Shown: in pieces, positions 44,415 through 52,559 of the stretch
Layout: each line of letters starts with the position of its first letter
Position numbering within the stretch: the stretch's first letter is position 1
Origin: GCA-003244245 sp036378735
Lineage (GTDB): Bacteria; Actinomycetota; Actinomycetes; Mycobacteriales; Pseudonocardiaceae
Reading direction: 5' to 3'
Assembly (NCBI GenBank): GCA_036378735.1
Contig: DASUVX010000075.1
Location: forward strand, 31,757-95,756
DNA length: 64,000 nt
The notes under the pieces: generated by a model
Seen by the model: only the letters and a program-made list of their open reading frames with translations
Told to the model about the DNA's origin: nothing
Database searches by the model: none
Program-made: the position numbers and the translations under genes

Positions 44415-45062
44415 TCACGAGGCGGCGTCGACGGCGCGCCCGAGGACTTCGCCGATCGCCGCGGCACTCACCGCGCCCTCGCGCAGCACGACCGGATTGT
44501 CACCGGTGAGGTCCACGATGGTGGACGCCATCTCGCCGGCGGGCCCGCCATCGAGGAACACACTAACCCGGTCGGCAAGCTGCTCCCGCGCCTGCTCAAC
44601 GGTGGTCGCCGGCGGCAGACCGGAGCGGTTCGCGCTGGACACCGCCATCGGACCCACCTCACGCAGCAGCTCCAGGGCGACCGGGTGCAGCGGCATCCGG
44701 AGCATCACGGTCCCCCGAGTGTCGCCGAGATCCCAGGTCAGCGACGGCGCGTGCGGCAGCACCAAGGACAGCCCGCCGGGCCAGAAGGCTTCGATCAGCG
44801 TGCGCGCCTGGGCCGGCACACCCAGCACCAGGCCATCAACTGTGGACCAGGAGCCCACCAGCACCGGAACCGGCATGTCCCGACCACGGCCTTTGGCCGA
44901 CAGCAGCGCCTGCACCGCCGCTGCGGAAAACGCGTCGCAACCGAGCCCGTAGACGGTGTCGGTGGGCAGCACGACGAGTTGCCCCGCCCGGATCGCGCTC
45001 GCCGCCGCGGTCAAGCCGGCCAGGCGGCGATCGGGGGCAGCGCAGTCATAAACAGTGCTCAC
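44415..45062 (-). CDS. L-threonylcarbamoyladenylate synthase (Sua5/YwlC/YrdC)
   Basis: A 215-residue YrdC-fold enzyme; GTG 45062 starts VSTVYDCAAPD. LVVLPTDTVYGLGCDAF, GPMAVSSANRSGLPPATT and STIVDLTGDNPVVLREGAV are family motifs. It makes threonylcarbamoyl-AMP for tRNA t6A37. It lacks the long C-terminal Sua5 domain. The gene order prfA-prmC-sua5-wecA is conserved in actinobacteria; here an SGNH hydrolase gene on the opposite strand is inserted before it. Confidence 0.93.
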   Translation of the reverse strand: MSTVYDCAAPDRRLAGLTAAASAIRAGQLVVLPTDTVYGLGCDAFSAAAVQALLSAKGRGRDMPVPVLVGSWSTVDGLVLGVPAQARTLIEAFWPGGLSLVLPHAPSLTWDLGDTRGTVMLRMPLHPVALELLREVGPMAVSSANRSGLPPATTVEQAREQLADRVSVFLDGGPAGEMASTIVDLTGDNPVVLREGAVSAAAIGEVLGRAVDAAS

Positions 45063-45176
45063 GGCTCCGAACACTACGACCGCCCGCCGGCATCCGGTGG
45101 GCGGGTTCGAGCGAGCCGTTGACACCGGGTGATCCAAACGGCACGATCCGTGTCCGGTCGACCCCCGGAGGTCCTC

Positions 45177-46073
45177 TTGCCGCTGTATCGCCGAGTCATG
45201 CTTGCGGCCGTCGCCACCCTGTGCGTGCTACTCGGTGTTCCCGCCAGCGCGGGCGCCAGGACCGTAGTCTCGCCCCGGCACTACGTCGCGCTCGGCGATT
45301 CCTACGCCGCGGGTCCGCTGATCCCGGTGCAGCGCATCGATCCGATCGGCTGCGAGCGGTCCACCAACAACTATCCGTCGCGGCTCGCCGCCGCACTGGG
45401 CATCCGCGATTTCACCGATGTGAGCTGCAGCGGCGCCAAGACCGACAACATGACGGCCGCCCAATCGGTGCTGCTGCTGGGCACCAACCCCCCGCAGTTC
45501 AACGCGCTGAGACCGGACACCGACCTGGTCACGCTGACCATCAGCGGTAATGACATCGGCTTCACCGAAATCGTGTACACCTGCGGCCGGGCCGCTACGC
45601 TCGACCCGCTCGGCAATCCGTGCCAGCGGGAGGCCACCGCCGGCGGCAGAGATCTGTACGCCGACCGTATCGCGGCGGCAGCGCCCAAGGTCGGGAAAGT
45701 GCTGGAGGGTATCCACCAGCGTTCCCCGCACGCCACGGTGCTGCTGGTGGGTTACCTGCGGATCTTGCCGCCCGCGGGCGGCTGCTACCCAGTGGTGCCC
45801 GTTGCCCGCGGTGACGTGCCGTATTTGGACAATTTTCAACAGCAGCTCACGGACATGCTGGCCAGCCAGGCCTTCCGCCACGACGCGTTCTTCGTCGACT
45901 CCTACGCCCGCTCGGCGGGCCACGACGCTTGCCAACCACCGGGGACGAAATGGGTGGAGGGTGTCGTGACGACCAGCCCGGCTGCCCCGGTGCATCCCAA
46001 CGCCTTGGGCATGCGGGCGGTGGCCGGTTTCGCGCTGGACACCCTGAAGTACGTCAGCGCAAATGTGGGTTGA
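45177..46073 (+). CDS. Secreted SGNH/GDSL-family hydrolase
   Basis: A 298-residue protein. I start at TTG 45177 because GGAGGT ends four bases upstream; this gives a signal peptide LPLYRRVMLAAVATLCVLL with AxA-type cleavage near ASAGA. SGNH blocks: YVALGDSYAAGP (Ser), SCSGAKT (Gly), SGNDIGF (Asn) and VHPNALG (His). Six Cys suggest disulfides, as in the Streptomyces lipase/esterase group. Likely an extracellular esterase or lipase. The last 20 bases overlap prmC on the opposite strand. Confidence 0.88.
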   Translation: MPLYRRVMLAAVATLCVLLGVPASAGARTVVSPRHYVALGDSYAAGPLIPVQRIDPIGCERSTNNYPSRLAAALGIRDFTDVSCSGAKTDNMTAAQSVLLLGTNPPQFNALRPDTDLVTLTISGNDIGFTEIVYTCGRAATLDPLGNPCQREATAGGRDLYADRIAAAAPKVGKVLEGIHQRSPHATVLLVGYLRILPPAGGCYPVVPVARGDVPYLDNFQQQLTDMLASQAFRHDAFFVDSYARSAGHDACQPPGTKWVEGVVTTSPAAPVHPNALGMRAVAGFALDTLKYVSANVG

Positions 46074-46938
46074 AAGTCGCCCGCCGCGCGGTGGCGAACC
46101 GGGGGCGACCGGTGAGATCGGCGTGATCGGCCACGTCGGTAAGCACTCGCCGCGCGGCCAGCTGCGCAGGGACGGCCATCGCGTGCGACTCGTCGTGTTC
46201 GATGGCGATGCTGCCGCCTTCACGAAGCAACCGGGTTCCGGTGCGTACCACATGAGGGATCACGGCGAGGCCGTCGGCACCGGCGAAGACGGCGGCGGGC
46301 GGGTCGTATAGAGCAACTTCGGGCGGCAGCCGCGCGCCCAGCGGCACGTACGGGGGGTTGCATAACACCAGGTGCGCCAGCCCATCCAGCGCAGTGAGCA
46401 GCCCGGAATCGGCGATGTCACCGGCGTAGAGCACCACTGGCGTGTCACCGGCAGCGGCACGCGCGTCGGCGTTGCGCCGCGCCCAGCTCAGCGCCACCGC
46501 GTCGCGCTCCACAGCGTGCACCTGCGCATCGGGCCTGGCGTGCGCCACGGCGAGCGCCAGCGCACCGCAACCGGTGCACAGATCGACCACCAGTGGCTTC
46601 GCGACGCCGTCGAGCGCGGCGAGCCCCCAGGCCAGCATGACCTCGGTCTCCGGGCGGGGGATGAACACGCCGGGACCGACCGCCACCTCGATGGCGCCCA
46701 TCGCTGCGGTTCCAGTGAGGTACTGTAGCGGCACCCGCTCAGCACGCCGGGACACCAGCGTGCGCAGTGCCTCGACCACCGGCGGGTCAACCAGCGGAAC
46801 CATCGGCAACCGCCCCCGCGGCACGCCGACGACGTGCGCGGCTAGAAGCTCGGCGTCCGCCCGCGGGGACGCGACTCCGGCGTCGGTGAGGATCCGTTCC
46901 GCCTCCAGCACTGCCAGGCGCAGTGGCTGCCTGGTCAT
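46054..46938 (-). CDS. prmC: Release factor glutamine methyltransferase PrmC (HemK)
   Basis: A 294-residue SAM methyltransferase that methylates the GGQ glutamine of release factors. Motif GVFIPRPETEVML precedes the SAM site VVDLCTGCGALALAVA, and the catalytic NPPYVPLGARLPPEV is intact. ATGA overlap with prfA couples enzyme and substrate. It is convergent with the SGNH gene. Confidence 0.95.
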   Translation of the reverse strand: MTRQPLRLAVLEAERILTDAGVASPRADAELLAAHVVGVPRGRLPMVPLVDPPVVEALRTLVSRRAERVPLQYLTGTAAMGAIEVAVGPGVFIPRPETEVMLAWGLAALDGVAKPLVVDLCTGCGALALAVAHARPDAQVHAVERDAVALSWARRNADARAAAGDTPVVLYAGDIADSGLLTALDGLAHLVLCNPPYVPLGARLPPEVALYDPPAAVFAGADGLAVIPHVVRTGTRLLREGGSIAIEHDESHAMAVPAQLAARRVLTDVADHADLTGRPRFATARRATFNPHLR

Positions 46939-47996
46939 GGTGTGCGCAGGCGCAGCTCACGGTCGGCGCTGACCAGCGCGTCCAGCACCCCGTCGAGATC
47001 CCCGTCAAGCACGGCATCGAGGTTGTAGGCCTTGTAGTTGACGCGGTGATCGGAGATCCGGTTCTCCGGGAAATTGTAGGTGCGCACCCGCTCGGAGCGG
47101 TCCACCGTGCGCACCTGCGACCGGCGCTGCTCGGAGGCCTCCTGTTGAGCCTTCTCCTCGGCCAGCGCCTGAAGCCGGGCCCGCAGCACCTCGGTCGCCC
47201 GGATCCGGTTCTGGATCTGAGACTTCTCGTTCTGGCACGACACCACGATCCCGGTCGGCAGGTGGGTGATGCGCACCGCGGAGTCGGTGGTATTGACGCT
47301 CTGCCCCCCGGGGCCTGAGGAGCGGTAAACGTCGATACGCAGATCCTTTTCATCGAGTTCGATCTCGACGTCGTCGGGTTCGGGATAGACCAGGACTCCT
47401 GCCGCTGAGGTGTGGATCCGCCCGGACGACTCGGTGACCGGTACGCGTTGCACCCGGTGTACCCCGCCCTCGAACTTCAACCGCTCCCATACGCCGGACT
47501 GATTCTGGGGCGCTTTGAGACTGATCGTGACGTCCTTGTAGCCGCCGAGGTCGGATTCGGTGGCATCGAGCACTTCCGCCTTCCAGCCGTGCCGCTCGGC
47601 GTAGTGCAGGTACATCCGCAGCAGGTCGGCGGCGAACAGCGCGGACTCCGCGCCGCCCTCCCCCGACTTGATCTCCATGACCACGTCGGAGTGGTCGTGC
47701 GGATCCCGCGGCAACAGCAGGTCGGCTAGCTCGGTTTCCAGGCGTGGGATCCGATCGGCGAGCGTGTCGGCCTCGGTGGCGAAGGCCGGGTCCTCGGCGG
47801 CCAGTTCGCGGGCCACCGCCATGTCGTTGCGCGCTTGATCCAGCTCGCGGACGACCCGCACGATCCGCGATAACTCCCCGTAGCGCCGGCCTACCTTGCG
47901 CGCCGCGTCGGGATCAGCGTGCAGCGAAGGATCGGCGAGCCGGCTCTCCAGCTCGGCGTGCTGATCCAGCAGCGCCTGAACCGCCGCGGTGTCCAC
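46935..47996 (-). CDS. prfA: Peptide chain release factor 1
   Basis: A 353-residue class I release factor recognising UAA/UAG. The peptide anticodon region reads RVPVTESSGRIHTSAA (P-V-T, RF1 type) and the catalytic loop SSGPGGQSVNTTDSAV carries GGQ. The N-terminal domain is a long charged coiled coil. It overlaps prmC by four bases. Confidence 0.97.
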   Translation of the reverse strand: MDTAAVQALLDQHAELESRLADPSLHADPDAARKVGRRYGELSRIVRVVRELDQARNDMAVARELAAEDPAFATEADTLADRIPRLETELADLLLPRDPHDHSDVVMEIKSGEGGAESALFAADLLRMYLHYAERHGWKAEVLDATESDLGGYKDVTISLKAPQNQSGVWERLKFEGGVHRVQRVPVTESSGRIHTSAAGVLVYPEPDDVEIELDEKDLRIDVYRSSGPGGQSVNTTDSAVRITHLPTGIVVSCQNEKSQIQNRIRATEVLRARLQALAEEKAQQEASEQRRSQVRTVDRSERVRTYNFPENRISDHRVNYKAYNLDAVLDGDLDGVLDALVSADRELRLRTP

Positions 47997-48030
47997 TGCG
48001 ACTCACCGATTCTTCACTCGATACTGCTGG

Positions 48031-48243
48031 TCACTTCTGGCGCTTGCCGTAGCGCTTCTCGAAACGCGCGACGCGGCCACCGGTGTCCAGAATCTTCTGC
48101 TTGCCCGTGTAGAAGGGGTGGCAGTTGGAGCACACCTCGACGTGAATCTGACCGTCGCGCTTGGTGCTGCGGGTGACGAAAGAGTTGCCGCAGCCGCAGG
48201 TGACCTGCGTCTCGACATACTGCGGGTGGATGCCCTGCTTCAT
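48031..48243 (-). CDS. rpmE: 50S ribosomal protein L31 (zinc-binding type)
   Basis: A 70-residue L31 starting MKQGIHPQYVETQVTCGCG. Cys residues in CGCGNSF and CSNCHPFYTG make this the Cys-containing (zinc) form, often exchanged for a Cys-free paralogue when zinc is limiting. The start follows AGGAGAGGACATCC-type sequence with GAGGA about 7 bases upstream. It lies 34 bases before prfA. Confidence 0.97.
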   Translation of the reverse strand: MKQGIHPQYVETQVTCGCGNSFVTRSTKRDGQIHVEVCSNCHPFYTGKQKILDTGGRVARFEKRYGKRQK

Positions 48244-48392
48244 GGATGTCCTCTCCTCATGGCCGCCGGGTCCCAGGTGCGGTGCGCGGGGGTGAACCGG
48301 AGCCGGACTGTGGGCCGTGACAGTGTGCCAGACGGGTGCCAGATGGCCCAACGGAAGATTCAACCCTGCACGCCACCGCGATGTTCCCGCGG

Positions 48393-49184
48393 TTACCACG
48401 GCTCGGGCGGGATCTCGGCGTATCGCTTGCGCAGAGTATCGATCACGGGGTGCTCGGCGGGGAACCGGATGCCATCGATGGCTATCACGGGGCGTAGCCC
48501 GACCGCGGCACTGGTGGCGAAGACGGCGTCCACCCCGGGTAACCCGGTCAGCGTGACCGGCGCGGTGCTGGCCTGCTCCCCCACTGCCTGGTTGATCAGC
48601 CTCATGGTCACTCCGGCCAGGCACGGCGCCTGCGGCCAGATAATCCGGTCGCCGGCGATGACGCCGATATTCGCGGTGGCCGCTTCGGAGATCTCGGTAT
48701 CGGCACCGGTGAACAGCACATCATCGAAGCCGTTGCGCTGCGCGATGCGCCGCCGCCGCAACGAGCCGAACAGCCCCACATGTTTGACGGTCGGCAGCTC
48801 CCGGCAGTACTGGGCGGATGCCAGGCGCAGCGCGGGAAGCGGTCTGACCGCTGCCGGCCGGGTGGTGACGAGTAGGTGCGGCTGGGCGTCCGCGCCGATC
48901 CGCCCTAGTTGCAGCTGGGGGTCGAACACCGTCACCCGGACCACGACTGATGGGGGCGCTTCGGCCAGCGCGCGGCGAACCAGGCACCGGACCCAGTCGG
49001 GATCCAGGTGAGCATCGAAGATCTGGCGGCAGTCTCGCACCAGGCGTTCAAGGTGCAGTGACAAGCCCCGAACCCGCAGGTCGTCGACTCGCGCCGAGGT
49101 GTAGTGACCATAGTTGATCAGGGCCAGCGGGGTGAGCTGGTCAAGGTTGACCGGAACACCGTTCAGCTGCGCGGCGGGTCTCAC
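48393..49184 (-). CDS. Class IV aminotransferase / aminodeoxychorismate lyase-like protein
   Basis: A 263-residue fold type IV PLP protein. The presumed PLP Lys is in LPTVKHVGLFGSLRRRRIA and the conserved Glu in TEISEAATANIGVI; GLSLHLERLVRD provides the N-terminal Arg/His region. This group includes 4-amino-4-deoxychorismate lyase (PabC) and D- or branched-chain aminotransferases; the sequence does not settle which. It is inserted between rpmE and rho on the same strand. Confidence 0.8.
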   Translation of the reverse strand: MRPAAQLNGVPVNLDQLTPLALINYGHYTSARVDDLRVRGLSLHLERLVRDCRQIFDAHLDPDWVRCLVRRALAEAPPSVVVRVTVFDPQLQLGRIGADAQPHLLVTTRPAAVRPLPALRLASAQYCRELPTVKHVGLFGSLRRRRIAQRNGFDDVLFTGADTEISEAATANIGVIAGDRIIWPQAPCLAGVTMRLINQAVGEQASTAPVTLTGLPGVDAVFATSAAVGLRPVIAIDGIRFPAEHPVIDTLRKRYAEIPPEPW

Positions 49185-49248
49185 GCCTGCCCCACTATCC
49201 CGAGCAGCGCCACGCGACGCACCGGACAGGAAGGCACGACACGCCAGG

Positions 49249-51234
49249 TTATTCCCCGTTGCCGGCGGCGGACTTCGAGACCGTCATCAGGAACTCGATG
49301 TTGGTCCGGGTCTTGCGCAGGCGATCGAGTACCAGGTCGATGGCCTGTTGGGACTCCAGACCGGACAGCACGCGCCGCAGCTTGTGGTGGATGGCCAGCT
49401 CGTCCGGGGACAGCAGCAGCTCCTCCTTGCGGGTACCGGAGGGATTGATGTCGATAGCCGGGAAGATCCGCTTGTCGGCGATCTTGCGGTCGAGCTTGAG
49501 CTCGGCGTTACCGGTTCCCTTGAACTCCTCGAAGATCACGGTGTCCATCGTCGACCCGGTTTCCACCAGCGCGGTCGCGAAGATGGTCAGGGAGCCGCCG
49601 TCTTCGATGTTGCGGGCCGCACCCAGGAACCGTTTCGGCGGGTACAGCGCGGTGGAGTCCACACCACCGGACAGGATCCGGCCGGATGCCGGTGCGGCCA
49701 GGTTGTAGGCCCGGCCCAGGCGGGTGATCGAATCGAGCAGCACCACGACGTCGTGGCCCATCTCCACCAGTCGCTTGGCCCGTTCGATGGCCAGCTCGGA
49801 GATCGTGGTGTGGTCCGACGGTGGGCGGTCGAAGGTCGAGGCGATGACCTCACCCTTCACCGAGCGCTGCATGTCGGTGACCTCCTCCGGCCGCTCGTCG
49901 ACGAGTACGACCATGAGGTGGCATTCCGGGTTGTTTTTGGTGATCGCATTGGCGAGCGCCTGCAGGATCATCGTCTTGCCGGCCTTGGGCGGCGAGACGA
50001 TCAACGCCCGCTGGCCCTTCCCGATCGGCATGATCAGGTCGATGACCCGGGTCGTCATCAAGTGCTGCTCGGTCTCCAGCCGAAGGCGCTCGTTGGGGTA
50101 CAGCGGGGTCAGCTTGGTGAACTCCGGACGCTGCCTGGCCTGCTCGATGTCCAGGCCGTTAATGGTGTCGACCCGGACCAGGGGGTTGAACTTCTGCCGT
50201 TGTTGCTCCCCTTCACGAGGCTGGCGAACCGCACCGGTGATCGCGTCACCTCGACGCAGCCCGTACTTGCGCACCAGCGACAGGGACACGTACACATCGT
50301 TGGGCCCGGACAGGTACCCCGAGGTGCGCACGAACGCGTAGTTGTCGAGCACATCGAGGATCCCGGCGACGGGCAGCAGCACGTCGTCTTCACGGACCTC
50401 CAGCTCACCGCCGTCTCGGCGGTCGCCACCGCGATCGGTGCTGCGGTCACCCCGGTTGCGGCGGTTGCGGTCGCGGAAGCGCCGGCCCCGCCGGCGACCG
50501 GCCTCGTCGTCGTCGTCGCGTGAACCGTTCGGGCCGGCTGCGTTCTGATTGCCGTTACTTTGACCGCCCGGGGCTTGGTCACCCTGCACCCGATCGTTTT
50601 GGGTTCGATCGCTTTGGGTTCGATCGCTTTGGGTTCGATCGTTTTGGGCCTGGTCGATCGGGGATCGAGACGCGTCACCACCGCGGACCGGACGTCGCCG
50701 CCGGTTGCGTGACCGGTCTGCTCCGTCGGTGTCCCCGTCCTGCTGGTCCCGGCCTTGCTGAGGTTGGACCTGATCATGCTGCGCCGCGGCTGGTGGCTCT
50801 ACGCGAGCCGGCTCGGCGGCTGCGGCGGGCGGCTGCTCGGCCGCAGTCTCCCCCGCATCTGTCGGTCGCGGGGCCTGCGGTGGAGTTCCGGCCTCGATCT
50901 TCCCCTGGGTCGGCGCCTGGGTCGGCGTTGACACACTTGCACCCTCGAGCGGGAGTTGTTCAGCGACGACCCGTCGCTGACCCGGGACGGTGCCCTGGCG
51001 CTCCTTGATCGCGGCGATCAGCTCGTTCTTGCGCATACCGGCGGTGTCCGAAAGGCCCAGCTGGCCGGCCAGCTGGCGCAGTTCAGCCATCACCATTCCG
51101 GACAGCCCGCCACGGCGACGCGGCGCCGTGCCGTTGTCCGAAGCCGGCCCAGAGGTCCCGGCTTGGTCGGCCGGGTGCTGGTCCGAAGATGCCGCAGCAG
51201 CAACCTCGCTGCCCAACACGTTGATTTCGCTCAC
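49249..51234 (-). CDS. rho: Transcription termination factor Rho with long N-terminal insertion
   Basis: A 661-residue hexameric RNA translocase. Residues ~45-85 form the Rho N-terminal helix bundle (LRQLAGQLGLSDTAGMRKNELIAAI). A disordered Arg/Asn/Asp/Gln-rich insert of about 185 residues follows, including DRTQSDRTQSDRTQNDR tandem repeats and RRRGRRFRDRNRRNRGD. The cold-shock RNA-binding domain (LDVLDNYAFVRTSGYL) and P-loop PPKAGKTMILQAL are intact. Such inserts are usual in actinobacterial Rho and add RNA affinity. The leader upstream is unusually long. Confidence 0.97.
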   Translation of the reverse strand: MSEINVLGSEVAAAASSDQHPADQAGTSGPASDNGTAPRRRGGLSGMVMAELRQLAGQLGLSDTAGMRKNELIAAIKERQGTVPGQRRVVAEQLPLEGASVSTPTQAPTQGKIEAGTPPQAPRPTDAGETAAEQPPAAAAEPARVEPPAAAQHDQVQPQQGRDQQDGDTDGADRSRNRRRRPVRGGDASRSPIDQAQNDRTQSDRTQSDRTQNDRVQGDQAPGGQSNGNQNAAGPNGSRDDDDEAGRRRGRRFRDRNRRNRGDRSTDRGGDRRDGGELEVREDDVLLPVAGILDVLDNYAFVRTSGYLSGPNDVYVSLSLVRKYGLRRGDAITGAVRQPREGEQQRQKFNPLVRVDTINGLDIEQARQRPEFTKLTPLYPNERLRLETEQHLMTTRVIDLIMPIGKGQRALIVSPPKAGKTMILQALANAITKNNPECHLMVVLVDERPEEVTDMQRSVKGEVIASTFDRPPSDHTTISELAIERAKRLVEMGHDVVVLLDSITRLGRAYNLAAPASGRILSGGVDSTALYPPKRFLGAARNIEDGGSLTIFATALVETGSTMDTVIFEEFKGTGNAELKLDRKIADKRIFPAIDINPSGTRKEELLLSPDELAIHHKLRRVLSGLESQQAIDLVLDRLRKTRTNIEFLMTVSKSAAGNGE

Positions 51235-51572
51235 GCAGGTCCTTCCTAACCGACCCGAGACGCGGCTCGGGCCAGCCTGTTCGCCATCCGGCGGTGTACC
51301 GACGGCGCCTAGGTCCTCATGCGGTGGGCTAGCCGGACCACCACATCACCGCCAAATCAGTGGTCAAGCCGACCGGCACGGGACATGTTCAACTGCGGCA
51401 AGGGTCTGGGTGCCAGCCTTCCCGCTACTACGTCGACCGGAGGGCGGGAGATCGATTGTTCGGGTGAGAGGGCCCCGAACGCGGCACCGGCGCCCGTGCA
51501 CACGGTGTCTGAACTCCACCGAGCCTATCGGTCCACCGCGATACGAGCAACAACCGGCACGTAGTAGGTGGC
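51235..51572. promoter_or_regulatory. rho leader / intergenic region between thrB and rho
   Basis: 338 bases with no supported gene. A small hairpin CCCGAG-N6-CTCGGG (51254-51271) sits about 20 bases upstream of the rho start on the minus strand, close enough to influence translation initiation. Long leaders allowing autoregulation are known for rho in other bacteria; whether this one does so is not visible. Confidence 0.4.
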
Positions 51573-52451
51573 TCACCCGCGCTCGACGATGGCACCAGCG
51601 CGTGCCACCTCAAGCCGGCATCGGCTGAAACCGGCGGTGATACCCCCGCCCGGCCCAAGCTGCGCTGGTAGCTCGCCGCTGACCGGCAACGCAAGCACCG
51701 CCGGCCCGGCCCCCGATACCGCAGCCGGCACGCCGGCCGTGCGCAACGCGTCCACCAACCGCCCGGACGCCGGGTATGCCGAGCGCCGGTAGGGCTGGTG
51801 TAGCCGATCTTCCGTGGCGGCCAGCAGCAGCTCCGGTGCCGCAGTCAACGCATGGACAAGCAGCGCGGCCCGGCCGGCGGTGAACGCCGCGTCGAGGTGC
51901 GGCACCTCGGCGGGCAGCAACCTGCGGGTGATCTCGGTTGCGGAGGCCTGTTCCGGCACGAATAACACGGGCGCCAGATCCGGATGGGGGTCCAGGCGGG
52001 TCGCCCGGAAAGACCCTCTCTCCTTCCAGGAGATCACCAGGCCGCCCAGCAAGCTCGCGCCGACGTTGTCGGCGTGCCCGTCAAACCCAGCTGCTAGGTC
52101 CAACACCGCCTCGTCCGGTTCCATTCCCGCCAGCGCGTAACCGGCCAGCACCCCGGCGACGGCGGCGGCCGCTGATGAACCCAGTCCCCGGGAGTGCGGG
52201 ATGCGGTTGTAGCAGCGCAGCACCACACCGTCGGGCCGGTGACCGCACCGCTTGCTCGCCGCCCGCAGCGCCCGGACGACCAGGTTGCCCTCATCGGTGG
52301 GCACATGCCCGGCGCCCTCGCCGTATACCTCGATTCGCAATCCGGACGCAGCCGGCGTCACGTCGACCTCGTCATACAGCGCCAACGCCAACCCCAACGC
52401 GTCGAACCCCGGCCCCAGATTCGCCGTCGACGCCGGCACCCGCACCCGCAT
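51573..52451 (-). CDS. thrB: Homoserine kinase
   Basis: A 292-residue GHMP kinase starting MRVRVPASTANLGPGFD (52451). The ATP loop PHSRGLGSSAAAAVAGVLAG and the C-terminal AAVSGAGPAVLAL are intact. It phosphorylates homoserine for ThrC. It is separated from thrC by 108 bases that contain palindrome copy 5, unlike the ATGA-coupled genes upstream in the same operon. Confidence 0.95.
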   Translation of the reverse strand: MRVRVPASTANLGPGFDALGLALALYDEVDVTPAASGLRIEVYGEGAGHVPTDEGNLVVRALRAASKRCGHRPDGVVLRCYNRIPHSRGLGSSAAAAVAGVLAGYALAGMEPDEAVLDLAAGFDGHADNVGASLLGGLVISWKERGSFRATRLDPHPDLAPVLFVPEQASATEITRRLLPAEVPHLDAAFTAGRAALLVHALTAAPELLLAATEDRLHQPYRRSAYPASGRLVDALRTAGVPAAVSGAGPAVLALPVSGELPAQLGPGGGITAGFSRCRLEVARAGAIVERG

Positions 52452-52468
52452 CAGCCCGCTCTCCCCCG

Positions 52469-52533
52469 CCCGACATGGAGACATATCGGGCTCACCAAGG
52501 GCCTGTTCACCCCGATATGTCTCCATGTCGGGG
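52469..52533. repeat. Dispersed palindrome, copy 5
   Basis: Left arm CCCGACATGGAGACATATCG begins at 52469; right arm GATATGTCTCCATGTCGGGG ends at 52533. Outer arms are perfect complements; the centre contains AAGGGCCTG. It lies 17 bases upstream of the thrB start and 26 bases after the thrC stop, inside the lysA-hom-thrC-thrB gene string. Confidence 0.95.
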
Positions 52534-52559
52534 TGGGGGTGCGGTGCTGGGGGGATGCG

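Noticed and set aside
51319..51628. Small open frames in the thrB-rho spacer
   Set aside because: No ribosome site, no recognisable domain, and composition typical of chance frames in GC-rich spacer.
52452..52526. N-terminal extension of ThrB beginning METYRG
   Set aside because: This stretch is the translated palindrome copy 5; the conserved GHMP N-terminus starts at MRVRVPAS.
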